A DNA stretch of 64,000 bases from Ignavibacteriales bacterium (lineage in GTDB: Bacteria; Bacteroidota; Ignavibacteria; UBA10030; SZUA-254). The DNA is taken from assembly GCA_016214905.1 (NCBI GenBank), contig JACRMQ010000001.1, forward strand, positions 1-64,000, given 5' to 3'. The notes under the pieces were generated by a model. The model searched no databases, was not told the origin of the DNA, and was given only the letters and a program-made list of their open reading frames with translations. The translations under genes and the position numbers were made by a program. Numbering within the stretch: the first letter of the stretch is position 1; the number at the start of each line of letters is the position of its first letter. Below are positions 52,871 to 62,261 of the stretch, in pieces.

Positions 52871-54988
52871 TTATTTTTTCCATTTCAACACAACTATTGT
52901 CAAATCGTCTTCGGGGGGTTCATGCATCATGTGCGAATCGACCGCAGTGATCAGGGCATCGCGAATGTGCATCGAAGATTTCTGCATAACACCTACAACA
53001 ACCTCCTGCAAGCGTTCGTAACCAAATTCGGGTACACCATCGGGGCGTGCTTCAGTTACACCATCGGTGTAAAATACCGCAACATCACCGCTTTCCAATT
53101 GGATTTCTATCTGCGTGATTGTCCGCTCGAATATTTCAACGCTGCCCATTCCCAAACCGAGACCGATCGATTTTATATATCCTGCATTAGACTTTGATAC
53201 GTGAAGAATGGGGCAATGCCCCGCTCTGGCAACTTTCATCAAACCCGTTTTCACATTAACCACTGCGTAAACAACACTGATGAAAGAACGGCTATCAATC
53301 GTTTCTATGAGTGCGCGTTGAGCTTCTATTAAAAACTTTCTCGGTTCAGTATAGATTTTGCTGAGCGATTGGAATATTCCTTTCATCTCAGCCATATAAA
53401 ACGCGGCAGAAACTCCTTTTCCAGAAACATCTCCGACTAAAATACCTAAATGCTCATTATCGATCATCAAGAAATCATAGTAATCGCCGCCCACTTCGAA
53501 TGCCGGAGTGGAAAGCGCTTCTAAATCGATATTCTCAAGTTCCGGAATACGCTGAGGCAAAAGCTTCCGTTGCATCTCTTGTGCGAGCATCATCTCGCGC
53601 ATCAATCGTTCTCTCTCTAGAGATTTCTCGATCAATCTTGAATTTTCAATTGCGACTGTCGCCTGATCGGCAAATGCCGAAATAACATCTATATCGTCTT
53701 TATCAAAACCGTATTCAACATCTTTCGTGGCATATAAAATACCGATAACGTTTTCATGGGAGACAAGCGGAACTATCGCCATCGAACTGAATTTATTAAC
53801 AGACATTTTTATTCCCTGAGTCCTCTTATCATCTCCGATACTATCGATAATAATTGGTTTGCCATGATCAAGTACCGATTGTCTGATGGAAGGGCGAATA
53901 GCTTCCATAATAATTTCTGTTTCTTCTTGAGAAATATTTTTCAACCCCGCGATTGCCACATCATTTTCGTGAATTGCAGAATTATTCATGTATTTTTTTG
54001 AATTGTGCAGTGCGATAATTTCTAACCATGCACTTTTCGCCTCGCACACTTGAAGTGTCATCGCCGTGACCGTTTCAACCAGTTCATTGAAATCGAAAAC
54101 TTGCGTAACCAACTTACTTAGATTGTGCAGGGACGCTACCTCGCTAATTTTCCTGTCGAATGCCTCGGCAGTCGGAAGATGAAACAAGGTGCTGATAAAT
54201 GTCATACCGAAATATATAGTCGCGAAGAGAGCTACATCCTTGATGAATGTTTGTAGAGGCGGTGAATAAAATAAAATCGATTGACCCACCACCGTCTGCC
54301 CACGGGCTAAAACTATATCGAAGCCGATGAATATTAAAAATAGGAAGAATCCATAAACGATGCTGAGAATTTTTTCTCTCTTGGTCAGATAAACTATCCA
54401 GGAAACACGGAAAGAATTCCACAGCATGGCTGCCAGAGTGATAAATGTAAGAATCGTTGATATAGTTCCATACTCCATCGGACGATAAAACAGAGCCGTT
54501 ACAGATGAAACGATGATTAGAATTATGAGAATGATGAAATTCCTCTTTGTTCCTTTTCTTCTTTTTGAAAATAGAATATCGCGAAGTATCATTACAAGCA
54601 GAACCATCGTGACACCAAGGACTATACTTGCAAGATTCGCCCAGAATACTGAATCGAATCCGAGCGGTAAAAGATATTCGTTCTTCACCTCAAAACCGCT
54701 CGGCGAGATAATGAACATCATCGCTGTAGCTGTTGCGGCAACCAAACTTAAAACAAGGGCGAAACCTAATTTCTTGGAAGGTGTTTGTTCCCGTTTCCAA
54801 GTCGATTCAAGCATGATAAATAGAGTTGCGAAGGCAGCCAATATGAGAATTTCACGAAGTAAAATTATCCAACCGATTTCTATATCTACACTCTGCCGTA
54901 TGATATCGACAACGAAAACGATGAATAAAATAAATCCGGTCGTTCCCAGAAGCAGTGCTTTTTTAAATTTTTTCAAAATCGATTTCAT
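52871..54988 (-). CDS. Membrane SpoIIE/RsbU-type PP2C phosphatase with GAF domain
   Basis: 705 residues. About eight membrane segments fill residues 10-275, then a GAF domain at about 285-445 (VTAMTLQVCEAKSAW, MAIVPLVSHENVIGILYATK), a coiled linker (EKSLERERLMREMMLAQEMQ) and a SpoIIE domain from about 465 with VGGDYYDFLMIDNE, ILVGDVSGKGVSAAFYMAE, ARAGHCPILHV, FYTDGVTEARP and DDLTIVVLKW. A membrane-signal input to the same switch, in contrast to the soluble phosphatase at 50288. It follows the MATE gene by 7 bp. Confidence 0.9.
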   Translation of the reverse strand: MKSILKKFKKALLLGTTGFILFIVFVVDIIRQSVDIEIGWIILLREILILAAFATLFIMLESTWKREQTPSKKLGFALVLSLVAATATAMMFIISPSGFEVKNEYLLPLGFDSVFWANLASIVLGVTMVLLVMILRDILFSKRRKGTKRNFIILIILIIVSSVTALFYRPMEYGTISTILTFITLAAMLWNSFRVSWIVYLTKREKILSIVYGFFLFLIFIGFDIVLARGQTVVGQSILFYSPPLQTFIKDVALFATIYFGMTFISTLFHLPTAEAFDRKISEVASLHNLSKLVTQVFDFNELVETVTAMTLQVCEAKSAWLEIIALHNSKKYMNNSAIHENDVAIAGLKNISQEETEIIMEAIRPSIRQSVLDHGKPIIIDSIGDDKRTQGIKMSVNKFSSMAIVPLVSHENVIGILYATKDVEYGFDKDDIDVISAFADQATVAIENSRLIEKSLERERLMREMMLAQEMQRKLLPQRIPELENIDLEALSTPAFEVGGDYYDFLMIDNEHLGILVGDVSGKGVSAAFYMAEMKGIFQSLSKIYTEPRKFLIEAQRALIETIDSRSFISVVYAVVNVKTGLMKVARAGHCPILHVSKSNAGYIKSIGLGLGMGSVEIFERTITQIEIQLESGDVAVFYTDGVTEARPDGVPEFGYERLQEVVVGVMQKSSMHIRDALITAVDSHMMHEPPEDDLTIVVLKWKK

Positions 54989-54995
54989 TCTTTTT

Positions 54996-56345
54996 TCACA
55001 ACCGTATTTGGATCCAGCTATCTGAGCGAAATTTAAAATAGTTCATCAACGTGTATGCGATAATATAAATTGGAAGCGCTAACCAAGCGCCTGCGGCACC
55101 TCCACCGAAAGTTATTCCGAATAAATATGTGAGCGGAAGGAAAATAATCCAATGTGTGAGAACTTCCACAAACATAACATATATAGTCGCTCCTCCTGCT
55201 TGTAACGCGCTCGCGAATATTATTCCCGAGCCATAAAATATCTGAGCAACACCGGCAATCTGCAAGATGGGAGTGGCCATTTCGATTACAATTGATTCAC
55301 CCGTCAACACATGCAACACCGCACGGGGAAATAAAACGAATATTATTCCGATAGTTACAGTGAAATATGTTCCCAATTTTGCGGTCTCAAAACCGTATGC
55401 GTGAGCCATACGGTTGCTCCCTTTACCGATAGATTGTCCGACTAACGTCTGAGCCGCGATCCCAAATCCGAAACATGGCATTATGGAAAGGAACAATGCG
55501 TTTATAACGACATTACTTGCGGCTTGTTCAACAGTTCCAATAATTCCGACTATGGCGACAAAAACCAAAAAACCTAGGAGAATGAGTATATTTTGAAGGG
55601 AAACAGGTATTGATATTTTAATTATCTGGTTTATCACCTCTTTAGATATTCGAAAATGAGAATAGTACCGATATTGTTTTCGATATTCGCGCAAAAATGT
55701 TACAGAGAAGAAAAACAGCCAACCAAGAAACATGCTGAGAGTATATCCGACTCCGGCGCCGGCTAAGTTCAGTTTTGGGAAACCCAACGCACCGAACATC
55801 AATAAATAATTAAAAATGATATTGAACAGGTTAATCAATATCGCCGATATCATAAATATCTTCGTATGACCGATACCGAAGAAGAATCCGCGGTATGATA
55901 CGATCATCAAAAAGAAAGGTAATCCTACAAACTGCCATCGCATATATTCCGCGCCTGCAGCCGTAACAGAATCGTTTGCTGAGAAAAAATTTATGATTGA
56001 GTATGAAGAATAAAATCCGATCACACCGAAGATCGTACCGAGGATAAAACAGAGAAAGAGAGAACTTATAAGAACTTCCCCAACCCCTTGCGGATTGTTT
56101 TCTCCATGTTTTCTCGCGATCAGCACATGAGTTCCGGTGCTCATGCTCGAGAAGAAGCTCGTGATGGCCATGGTTCCAAGAAATCCCAAGCCCATTGCGG
56201 CAAGTTGAACGTGGGTATTCTCAAGCCGTCCAACCATAGAAGTATTCACTAACGAAACAATCATCTGTGATGAGAGTCCCGCTATTGCCGGCAGCGCAAT
56301 GTGCAGAATATTTTTAGATAAAATTTTGTTGAGACTGAAAAACAT
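54996..56345 (-). CDS. MATE family efflux transporter
   Basis: 449 residues with twelve predicted membrane segments in two pseudo-symmetric halves; MVSLVNTSMVGRL near residue 30 and FGFGIAAQTLVGQSIGKGSNRMA near 300 are characteristic of the MATE/NorM type. Exports drugs or metabolites by sodium or proton antiport; substrate unknown. It sits 7 bp upstream of the membrane SpoIIE gene. Confidence 0.93.
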   Translation of the reverse strand: MFFSLNKILSKNILHIALPAIAGLSSQMIVSLVNTSMVGRLENTHVQLAAMGLGFLGTMAITSFFSSMSTGTHVLIARKHGENNPQGVGEVLISSLFLCFILGTIFGVIGFYSSYSIINFFSANDSVTAAGAEYMRWQFVGLPFFLMIVSYRGFFFGIGHTKIFMISAILINLFNIIFNYLLMFGALGFPKLNLAGAGVGYTLSMFLGWLFFFSVTFLREYRKQYRYYSHFRISKEVINQIIKISIPVSLQNILILLGFLVFVAIVGIIGTVEQAASNVVINALFLSIMPCFGFGIAAQTLVGQSIGKGSNRMAHAYGFETAKLGTYFTVTIGIIFVLFPRAVLHVLTGESIVIEMATPILQIAGVAQIFYGSGIIFASALQAGGATIYVMFVEVLTHWIIFLPLTYLFGITFGGGAAGAWLALPIYIIAYTLMNYFKFRSDSWIQIRL

Positions 56346-56418
56346 TAATCACGATATTATTTGTTTAACAGAAAATGTTATTCAAAGTAATCGATTCAAA
56401 TATTAATCTCCATGATAA

Positions 56419-56455
56419 ATAAAAAACCCACTCTTTCATCGATTTAGAGTGGGTT
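56419..56455 (-). terminator. Intrinsic terminator of the TPR protein gene
   Basis: A perfect 10-bp stem AACCCACTCT/AGAGTGGGTT (56425-56434 and 56446-56455), followed on the minus strand by TTTTATTT. Confidence 0.88.
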
Positions 56456-56476
56456 TATCAATATCATATGAGGATA

Positions 56477-57181
56477 TCAGGAAGAAAATTGACTGATATA
56501 CCGATCCACCTCGCGCGCGACCTGACTTTTCGGAAATTCTTTTTTGATCCGCTTGAGGATAGTGATTGCCTTTTCTTTATTGCCTATCTTACCGTAACAT
56601 AATGCAGCTGAGTTTAAATATTCCGGCGTGGTGTTTTGGTCGGATGCGATCTTTGCTGCTTTCTCATAATACGATGCAGCTTCATCGAATTCGTTTTTCC
56701 TCTCATAACATGCTGCCACACCGGCTTCAGCTGAAGCCGACAGAATTTCATTATCACTGCTGAAGCTGTTGAAATTTTTTAGCGCTTCGTCTACTTTATC
56801 GAGATTCAGATATGCCTGAGCCAAATAAAAGCGGGCTATCTCACCTGATGTGGTGCTGCCGTAATTGTCAACAATTGTTTTCAAACCCGTTAGGCCCCGC
56901 TCCGGCTGTCCATCGATGGCAATTTGATATTGACGCGGATCGGTTGTCCCTCTGTCGTATATAGAAAATATTTTCCCAAGCTCAGTAGCCGCTTTTTCAT
57001 CGTTCGCTTTTTTGTTGTTCACATAAACCACAATGATAATTATTACGGCAATAAGTCCAGTGATACCATAATTGATATACTTTTTGTATGTATCATAGTA
57101 CGATGTTAATTTCGCATAAGACGTTAACAATGTGTCTTGTTTGATTTCGGTTTTGGTTAGTTTCTTTTTGGGTTTTAACAT
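56477..57181 (-). CDS. Membrane-anchored TPR protein
   Basis: 234 residues. A lysine-rich cytoplasmic start (MLKPKKKLTKTEIK) precedes one membrane helix at about 38-55 (YGITGLIAVIIIIVVYV); the remainder is four or five TPR units (GEIARFYLAQAYLNLDKVDEA, AEAGVAACYERKNEFDEAA, EYLNSAALCYGKIGNKEKA). The plan resembles YfgM/Tol-Pal-type periplasmic chaperone partners. Ends before its own terminator; the tRNA-Arg gene lies upstream. Confidence 0.8.
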   Translation of the reverse strand: MLKPKKKLTKTEIKQDTLLTSYAKLTSYYDTYKKYINYGITGLIAVIIIIVVYVNNKKANDEKAATELGKIFSIYDRGTTDPRQYQIAIDGQPERGLTGLKTIVDNYGSTTSGEIARFYLAQAYLNLDKVDEALKNFNSFSSDNEILSASAEAGVAACYERKNEFDEAASYYEKAAKIASDQNTTPEYLNSAALCYGKIGNKEKAITILKRIKKEFPKSQVAREVDRYISQFSS

Positions 57182-57221
57182 TTTGCGATCACCAATTTAA
57201 TGATAAAAATATTTTATTGAG

Positions 57222-57295
57222 TACGCCCGGCGCGATTCGAACGCGCGACCTACAGCTCCGGAGGCTGTCGCTCTATCCATCTGAGCTACGGGCGC
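57222..57295 (-). tRNA. tRNA-Arg (CCG anticodon)
   Basis: On the minus strand a full cloverleaf: acceptor GCGCCCG with CGGGCGT, D-arm GCTC..GAGC, anticodon stem ACAGC/GCTGT with loop CTCCGGA (anticodon CCG, reading CGG), T-arm with GTTCGAATC. 74 nt without CCA, which is not encoded. It lies between tsaC and the TPR gene on the same strand. Confidence 0.97.
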
Positions 57296-57386
57296 AGAAG
57301 AAAACGCTTTCCGAACGCTTTTTGCAACATATTTACGAATTTTGCAGTTCTAATGTACAAATTTTTAGTTTCAGTATCAAGGATAT

Positions 57387-58040
57387 TCAACCGTCGATTA
57401 TCGAGCTGATCTCTTCCTTCTTTATCACTCCTTCACGAACAACGACCGGTGTTTCCGACGTAACATCAACGATCGTGGATGGAATGATATCCTCAAAATC
57501 GCCGTTGTCAATGATGAGATTGACTTTGCCAATAAATAATTTCTTCAAATCAGAAATCTTACTGCTGGTTTGGACACCAGATAGATTGGCGCTTGTTGAG
57601 ACAACCGGTGTATTACTTTGATCGATCATAGAAAGACAAAATTGATTGTTAGGTATCCGTATCCCAATTTTTTTATCTTCCGAAATTAACAACCGTGACA
57701 TTTTTTTCTTAGATCTGAATAATAAAGTCAACGGACCGGGCCAAAACTTTTTCATCAAGTCGAGAGCAATCGGAGATATTCCTTCAACTAAACTCTCAAC
57801 CATCAACACAGATGAGGCGAGCATTAACGCAGGATTTGTTTCAGATCGTTTTTTAATGGTGAATATTTTTCCGACGGCATCTTCATTAGACGCATCACAA
57901 CCGATACCATAGATTGTATCTGTTGGATATAATATTACTCCTCCTTCACAGATCGATCGAGCCGCTTCATGTGCGATCTCAATATCGTTCTTGCCGCATT
58001 CAAGTATTTCTATCTTTGTCTTCAAACTGTTGACAATCAA
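57387..58040 (-). CDS. tsaC: L-threonylcarbamoyladenylate synthase (TsaC/YrdC/Sua5 type)
   Basis: Makes the activated intermediate for t6A37 in ANN-decoding tRNAs. 217 residues: VILYPTDTIYGIGCDASN near 35, KKRSETNPALMLAS (ATP/carbonate pocket lysine-arginine), FWPGPLTLLFRSKK and VVSTSANLSG are all present. It starts with TTG at 58040, which overlaps the stop of the heptosyltransferase gene (TTGA); no ATG is available. The YrdC domain alone, with no Sua5 C-terminal domain. Confidence 0.92.
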   Translation of the reverse strand: MIVNSLKTKIEILECGKNDIEIAHEAARSICEGGVILYPTDTIYGIGCDASNEDAVGKIFTIKKRSETNPALMLASSVLMVESLVEGISPIALDLMKKFWPGPLTLLFRSKKKMSRLLISEDKKIGIRIPNNQFCLSMIDQSNTPVVSTSANLSGVQTSSKISDLKKLFIGKVNLIIDNGDFEDIIPSTIVDVTSETPVVVREGVIKKEEISSIIDG

Positions 58041-59092
58041 TTATTTCGTGTGGAATTATTTTCTAATAACGATAGGATTGATTTTAAGACATGATCTGAA
58101 GTAATATTTTTCATGCAATCGAATGTACCGGTCGGACATTTTTTACCGCCATGTATACCGCACGGTCTGCACGCCAAACCACCGGTTTCAACAATACGGT
58201 ATGGTTCATCATAAGGACCGAAACCATATTCCGGAGCAGTCGCACCGAAGATTGCAACAACAGGCACCCTCATCGAGGTAGCGATGTGTAACGGTGCTGA
58301 ATCGTTCGTTACAAGCAGCCGGCAACGCGCTATCATATCTGCAGATTGAAGAAAGCTTAATTTACCCGCCAGATTGTGAACATGCTTCGATGCAACCATA
58401 TTTTCGATTTTCTTACATAACTCGTAATCATCGGAACTACCGAGCAACAGAATGTGAAATCCTCTTTTCGTCAGTTTTTCTATCAACTCAGCAAACCGTT
58501 CATCGAGCCAACGCTTCGTTGCCCAAACAGATCCGGGAGCGATTCCTATTAATGAATTTAGATGCTGTGCACCGATTTCTGAAAGTATCAATCCTACCTT
58601 TTTCTTATCGTGGAATGATGGATATAGACGCGGTATCTCTTTTGGAACTTGGTTAATATCTACCGCCGCTAAAAGAGAAAGATTCCTTTCTATTTCATGG
58701 ATCGCAGATTTGTAATCGATTTTATGAGAATAAAACCATTTCGCTTTACTTTTATCGAACCCTATCCGCATCGGAATTTTCGAAAGCCAAACTAAGATCG
58801 CAGACCTGAAAGATCGATGAGGTATAAACGCCACATCATATTTCTTCACCCGCAAGAATCTAACCTTATTCATCAAGCCGGAGAAGCCGGAATCTTTTCC
58901 TCTTTTATCGTACACGATAACCTCTGAAATCGCCGGATGATTCGCGAGCAATTCAGCAGTTTTTGGAATAACAACAAAATCGATTTGAGAGGATGGATAA
59001 TGTTTCTTTAGAACCTGAGCGAGAGGTAAAGTCAGAATCAAATCGCCAGGAAAAGCAGTTTGAACTATCAGAATATTTTCTAATTGCCGCAT
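58037..59092 (-). CDS. Glycosyltransferase family 9, LPS heptosyltransferase
   Basis: 351 residues: ILIVQTAFPGDLILTLPLAQ at the start, GIAPGSVWATKRW near 185 and TNDSAPLHIATSMRVPVVAIFGAT near 265 (substrate and phosphate binding) are the GT9 signature, shared with WaaF/WaaC. Transfers heptose to the lipopolysaccharide core on the inner face of the inner membrane. 5 bp downstream of the acyltransferase gene; a cysteine-rich CRPCGIHGGKKC segment near the end is usual for this family. Confidence 0.92.
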   Translation of the reverse strand: MRQLENILIVQTAFPGDLILTLPLAQVLKKHYPSSQIDFVVIPKTAELLANHPAISEVIVYDKRGKDSGFSGLMNKVRFLRVKKYDVAFIPHRSFRSAILVWLSKIPMRIGFDKSKAKWFYSHKIDYKSAIHEIERNLSLLAAVDINQVPKEIPRLYPSFHDKKKVGLILSEIGAQHLNSLIGIAPGSVWATKRWLDERFAELIEKLTKRGFHILLLGSSDDYELCKKIENMVASKHVHNLAGKLSFLQSADMIARCRLLVTNDSAPLHIATSMRVPVVAIFGATAPEYGFGPYDEPYRIVETGGLACRPCGIHGGKKCPTGTFDCMKNITSDHVLKSILSLLENNSTRNN

Positions 59093-59097
59093 CTTAA

Positions 59098-59982
59098 TCA
59101 GTTATCTTTGGTGTGCTTCCATCTGCGGTGCATCCATAACCAGTGATCGGGATATTGGCGGATATATTTTTCAAGTATCGCCACATGGCGCCTTGTGGCT
59201 TCGGCGATGTTTTCTTCTGTTGGTTTTTCTAAATCTGAAAGATCAACAGATTCAATCGTGAGGTTATAAGTCATATCATTATTTCTTGTAAGGAAACCCA
59301 TCAACAGCGGCGCGCCGCTGCGTAACGCGAACGCTGCGGGTCCCTGATGAGTGGCAGTCTTCCGACCGAAAAATTCGAGATATAGTCCTCCTAATCTATC
59401 ACCACTCTGGTCCGGCGCTATTGCAATTACACCTTTATCGTGCAGAGTTCGGATTATTTCGCGAACAGACATCCCCATCGATACAACCTTATTCCCGTAC
59501 CAGCACCTATGTTTATTGATAGCTTCATCAACCAATCGATTATTCTGAGTTTGAACGATGATGTTGAAAGGAATTTTAGAAAGATAGGCGCCGCCGAACG
59601 CGGTCAACTCCCAATTCCCGAAATGTCCCGAAAGTAATATCAATCCCTTCCCTTTCGCGTGAGCATCCAGCAAGCAATCAAGATTTTTCGGTACGACTAA
59701 ATTCCGCATAATCTCGGGAGTGATTCGCGGGAACCAAAGCAGTTCCAAAAACGCTATTCCGAAATTCCTGAATGAACCGCGTGCTATTATTTTTATCTCA
59801 GTTTCCGATTTTTCGGGAAAAGCATAATGTAAATTCTCGAAAGCAATTTCCCTCCGCCGGGGTGACAGTTTATAACCGAGTGATCCGATGAAAGCGCCAA
59901 ATCTTTGTGCAGATTTTAACGGCATCGCCTGAACGATAAACCTCACCAATAAAAAAAAGAGATACTCTAATTTATATTGCAT
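59098..59982 (-). CDS. Lipid A biosynthesis acyltransferase (LpxL/HtrB-like)
   Basis: 294 residues. A hydrophobic N-terminal helix (EYLFFLLVRFIVQAMPL), then the acyltransferase catalytic motif with H120-F-G-N-W-E125 in LLSGHFGNWEL, and GVIAIAPDQSGDRLGGLYLEF (substrate pocket), then HWLWMHRRWK near the end. Adds a secondary acyl chain to lipid A. Beside the heptosyltransferase gene, so an envelope biosynthesis operon. Confidence 0.92.
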   Translation of the reverse strand: MQYKLEYLFFLLVRFIVQAMPLKSAQRFGAFIGSLGYKLSPRRREIAFENLHYAFPEKSETEIKIIARGSFRNFGIAFLELLWFPRITPEIMRNLVVPKNLDCLLDAHAKGKGLILLSGHFGNWELTAFGGAYLSKIPFNIIVQTQNNRLVDEAINKHRCWYGNKVVSMGMSVREIIRTLHDKGVIAIAPDQSGDRLGGLYLEFFGRKTATHQGPAAFALRSGAPLLMGFLTRNNDMTYNLTIESVDLSDLEKPTEENIAEATRRHVAILEKYIRQYPDHWLWMHRRWKHTKDN

Positions 59983-59991
59983 TCGTTTTAA

Positions 59992-61380
59992 TCAGTGCAT
60001 TTTGAGCGCATATTTTTCGTACCAGAGCTCTTCGTGCAGTTCATCGCGGTGAGTTGAGTGCATAAGCATGTAGTTTCCAATTCCTTCTCTGTCGACAAAG
60101 ACAAAAATAACCCCACCCTGTAAATTACGGTATTGCCAGACTTCATACGGATTACTGTCTGTTGAATTAGAGAACCTTTCTATGTCGTCATACATACCGT
60201 ACATAATATACACGCGCCCGCGGTCGCTTTTCCAGCCGCTTCGGAACGGTGTTGTGAAAAGTTCATCCGCTTTTTTCACACGGGCGTAATATGCCTCGTC
60301 GGCTATCGTATTTAAACCCGAGCTTTTTCTTTTCCAGAACTCGTATAGTAATTTTTGCTTCGCTTTCAGATCGGTCAATTGTTCGTACTGTTCTTTTTCA
60401 ACATCTGTGGTAATATATTTGGCGTATTCAAAATATTGATCCACTTCTTCTTCGCTCATGACGGAATATTTTGATTCGGAAACCGGCGATGATCCCGTCG
60501 TTAAGGATGAATCTAAAGGAGAGCCATGTTTGTAGATAAAAAATCTCTTCTCATTTTGGGTGAATACTTTGTTCAATGAATCGGTCAGTGAAACACGAAA
60601 CAGATAAATGCCTGTCCGCAAAGCTGAGATATTTACTGTTCCAATCTCAACACTCGCATTATACAGACGGGGTTTGATTTTATCTTTTGATATAACTTCT
60701 TTACCAACTGCATCCAGGATTGAGGTACGAACAATCACATTCTCTGAATCTCCACGCGCGCGTAAGTTATACGCGATAGTGTAATAATAAAGCACGGGCA
60801 ATCCCGTGCCATAAAGTTTGCTTGGATTCGGAATCACGTCGAGCGTATTCTTGTAAAACAACGATTGCTTATTGGTTGATGATTGAATAGATGTGCATAA
60901 TTCTATATCACTCAGATATTCCCGATCTGTAGGATAATTTGTTATGAGAAGCGGCAGCGATACACTGTCGCGTCTTGCGCTTTCATAATTATCATAAGCC
61001 GAAACAGTTAAGGTATATTCACCGGGAAGAATCGCGAAAGATTGCAAACCCACAAGCGATTGCGATGAAATTTGAGCGGTTCCGGGAACGAGGTGCGGCA
61101 CTATCCATTCTTTCTGATATTCAACTGTGCCCGCTCTTTTGATTTCCATCTTAAAATTAATTTGACCTCTTCGACCTGCTGTATCGTTTTGGTAGGTCAT
61201 CATAGATTCAGAAAAGCCGTAATAAAGTTCTACGAATGTCTGAGCAGAGTCACCGTAGAAGCGTGAATAATCGACCATAATTTTTAACGGCTCTAGTTTT
61301 GTATCGATCTCCGAAGATTGTGACCATAAAATAAATGGGACAATCATCATCAGGATTAATAGATAAGATATTCGTTTCAT
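59992..61380 (-). CDS. GWxTD-domain protein
   Basis: 462 residues with a signal peptide (YLLILMMIVPFILWSQ), beta-rich regions in the middle, then the C-terminal GWxTD domain: TPFRSGWKSDRGRVYIMYGM and YEVWQYRNLQGGVIFVFVDREG. In typical members the motif is GW-x-TD and the next segment is YGxPDE; here it is GWKSD and YGMYDD, so a slight variant. Such proteins are widespread in Chlorobi, Ignavibacteria and Acidobacteria and of unknown function, probably envelope related. 9 bp before the acyltransferase gene. Confidence 0.88.
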   Translation of the reverse strand: MKRISYLLILMMIVPFILWSQSSEIDTKLEPLKIMVDYSRFYGDSAQTFVELYYGFSESMMTYQNDTAGRRGQINFKMEIKRAGTVEYQKEWIVPHLVPGTAQISSQSLVGLQSFAILPGEYTLTVSAYDNYESARRDSVSLPLLITNYPTDREYLSDIELCTSIQSSTNKQSLFYKNTLDVIPNPSKLYGTGLPVLYYYTIAYNLRARGDSENVIVRTSILDAVGKEVISKDKIKPRLYNASVEIGTVNISALRTGIYLFRVSLTDSLNKVFTQNEKRFFIYKHGSPLDSSLTTGSSPVSESKYSVMSEEEVDQYFEYAKYITTDVEKEQYEQLTDLKAKQKLLYEFWKRKSSGLNTIADEAYYARVKKADELFTTPFRSGWKSDRGRVYIMYGMYDDIERFSNSTDSNPYEVWQYRNLQGGVIFVFVDREGIGNYMLMHSTHRDELHEELWYEKYALKMH

Positions 61381-61382
61381 AA

Positions 61383-61802
61383 TTATTCACCCATCACTTT
61401 CACTATTACACGTTTTCTTCTTTTGCCATCGAACTCTGCATAGTAGATTTGCTGCCACGGACCAAAATCGAGTTTACCCTCAGTTACCGGAACGATCACC
61501 TCGTGGTGTATCAGCAAACTTTTTAAATGAGCGTCTCCGTTCGATTCACCCGTCCGATGGTGCAGATAATTTGGATTGAATGGTGCGAGTTTCTCAAGCC
61601 ATTCATCGATGTCTTTGATCAGTCCCGATTCCGCGTCGTTTACATAAACACCTGCCGTTATATGCATCGCTGAGACCAGTACCATACCTTCTTTTACACC
61701 GCTGCGACTGACAATTGCTTGAACTTCGTCGGTTATATTCAGGTACTCACGTTCTTTCTTTGTATTGAACCAGATATATTCTGTAAAAGTTTTCATAAAC
61801 AT
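61383..61802 (-). CDS. YjbQ-family protein (secondary thiamine-phosphate synthase type)
   Basis: 139 residues: [20 protein letters not shown] with the conserved histidine, [23 protein letters not shown] and [21 protein letters not shown] are the UPF0047/YjbQ signatures. Some family members have thiamine-phosphate synthase activity and a metal-binding histidine cluster; the true role is uncertain. First gene of the operon YjbQ-GWxTD-lpxL-waaF-tsaC (2-nt gap to the GWxTD gene). ATG at 61802 or 61796. Confidence 0.9.
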   Translation of the reverse strand: MFMKTFTEYIWFNTKKEREYLNITDEVQAIVSRSGVKEGMVLVSAMHITAGVYVNDAESGLIKDIDEWLEKLAPFNPNYLHHRTGESNGDAHLKSLLIHHEVIVPVTEGKLDFGPWQQIYYAEFDGKRRKRVIVKVMGE

Positions 61803-61869
61803 ATATTATTATTTGAAATCAATTTATGTTAGACCTTAAATATAGTTGTTATCGTAACACCAAAAATAA

Positions 61870-61929
61870 GTCATGCCGAATTTATTTCGGTATCTGACTT
61901 TAGACCCTGAAACAAGTTCAGGGTGACTC
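61870..61929. repeat. Double-hairpin dispersed repeat, copy A
   Basis: Two adjacent hairpins: ATGCCGAA/TTCGGTAT (one G-U pair), then ACCCTGAA/TTCAGGGT with loop ACAAG. The same two-hairpin unit, with different central sequence, recurs at 62262-62344, and the two copies bracket the GIY-YIG gene. Similar repeats occur between genes in Bacteroidota and relatives as far as I recall; genome copy number cannot be checked here. Confidence 0.75.
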
Positions 61930-61936
61930 ATTTTTC

Positions 61937-62231
61937 TTATTGCCATGGTATTTCTCCTGATAGATCTAACATTTCTGGATTGATCGATTTAATGAGATTA
62001 AGTTTCCAATCACGATGCCAATTCTTAATTTGTTTTTCACGAACTATAGCGCTATACATTGATGACAGTTCTTCATAGTATACGAGAACATTTAGATTAT
62101 ACTTTGTTGTAAATTTTGACCCTAAACCTTTTTTATGCTGTTCAATTCTTCTTCCTAAATTATTTGTCACTCCTGTATATAATGTTGTTCTTTTATAATT
62201 GGTTAGAATATAAACGAATCCTTTTTTTCAT
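61937..62231 (-). pseudogene. GIY-YIG endonuclease-like protein, frameshifted near its start
   Basis: The 61937-62170 part (GTG at 62170) holds the back half of a GIY-YIG domain: TNNLGRRIEQHKKGLGSKFTTKYNLNVLVYYEE, VREKQIKNWHRDWKLNLI. Upstream in frame the missing front half reads GFVYILTNYKRTTLYTG, followed by VTNN, but a TGA blocks it. An ATG at 62231 with GAGGG 8 nt upstream would restore the whole protein if the tract of seven A (62222-62228 on the plus strand as T) were six. So the gene is either mutated, phase variable by slippage, or misread. YhbQ-like, of the URI nuclease type. Confidence 0.75.
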
Positions 62232-62261
62232 ACTTCTATCCCTCCATATTCAGACCACCGA

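Noticed and set aside
54513-55025. 170-codon plus-strand frame over the start of the membrane SpoIIE gene
   Set aside because: Shadow of a membrane-protein coding region; hydrophobic codons on one strand commonly give open frames on the other.
57222-57295. tRNA-Arg as an integration site
   Set aside because: No integrase nearby and no direct repeat of the tRNA 3' end was seen within the neighbouring kilobases.
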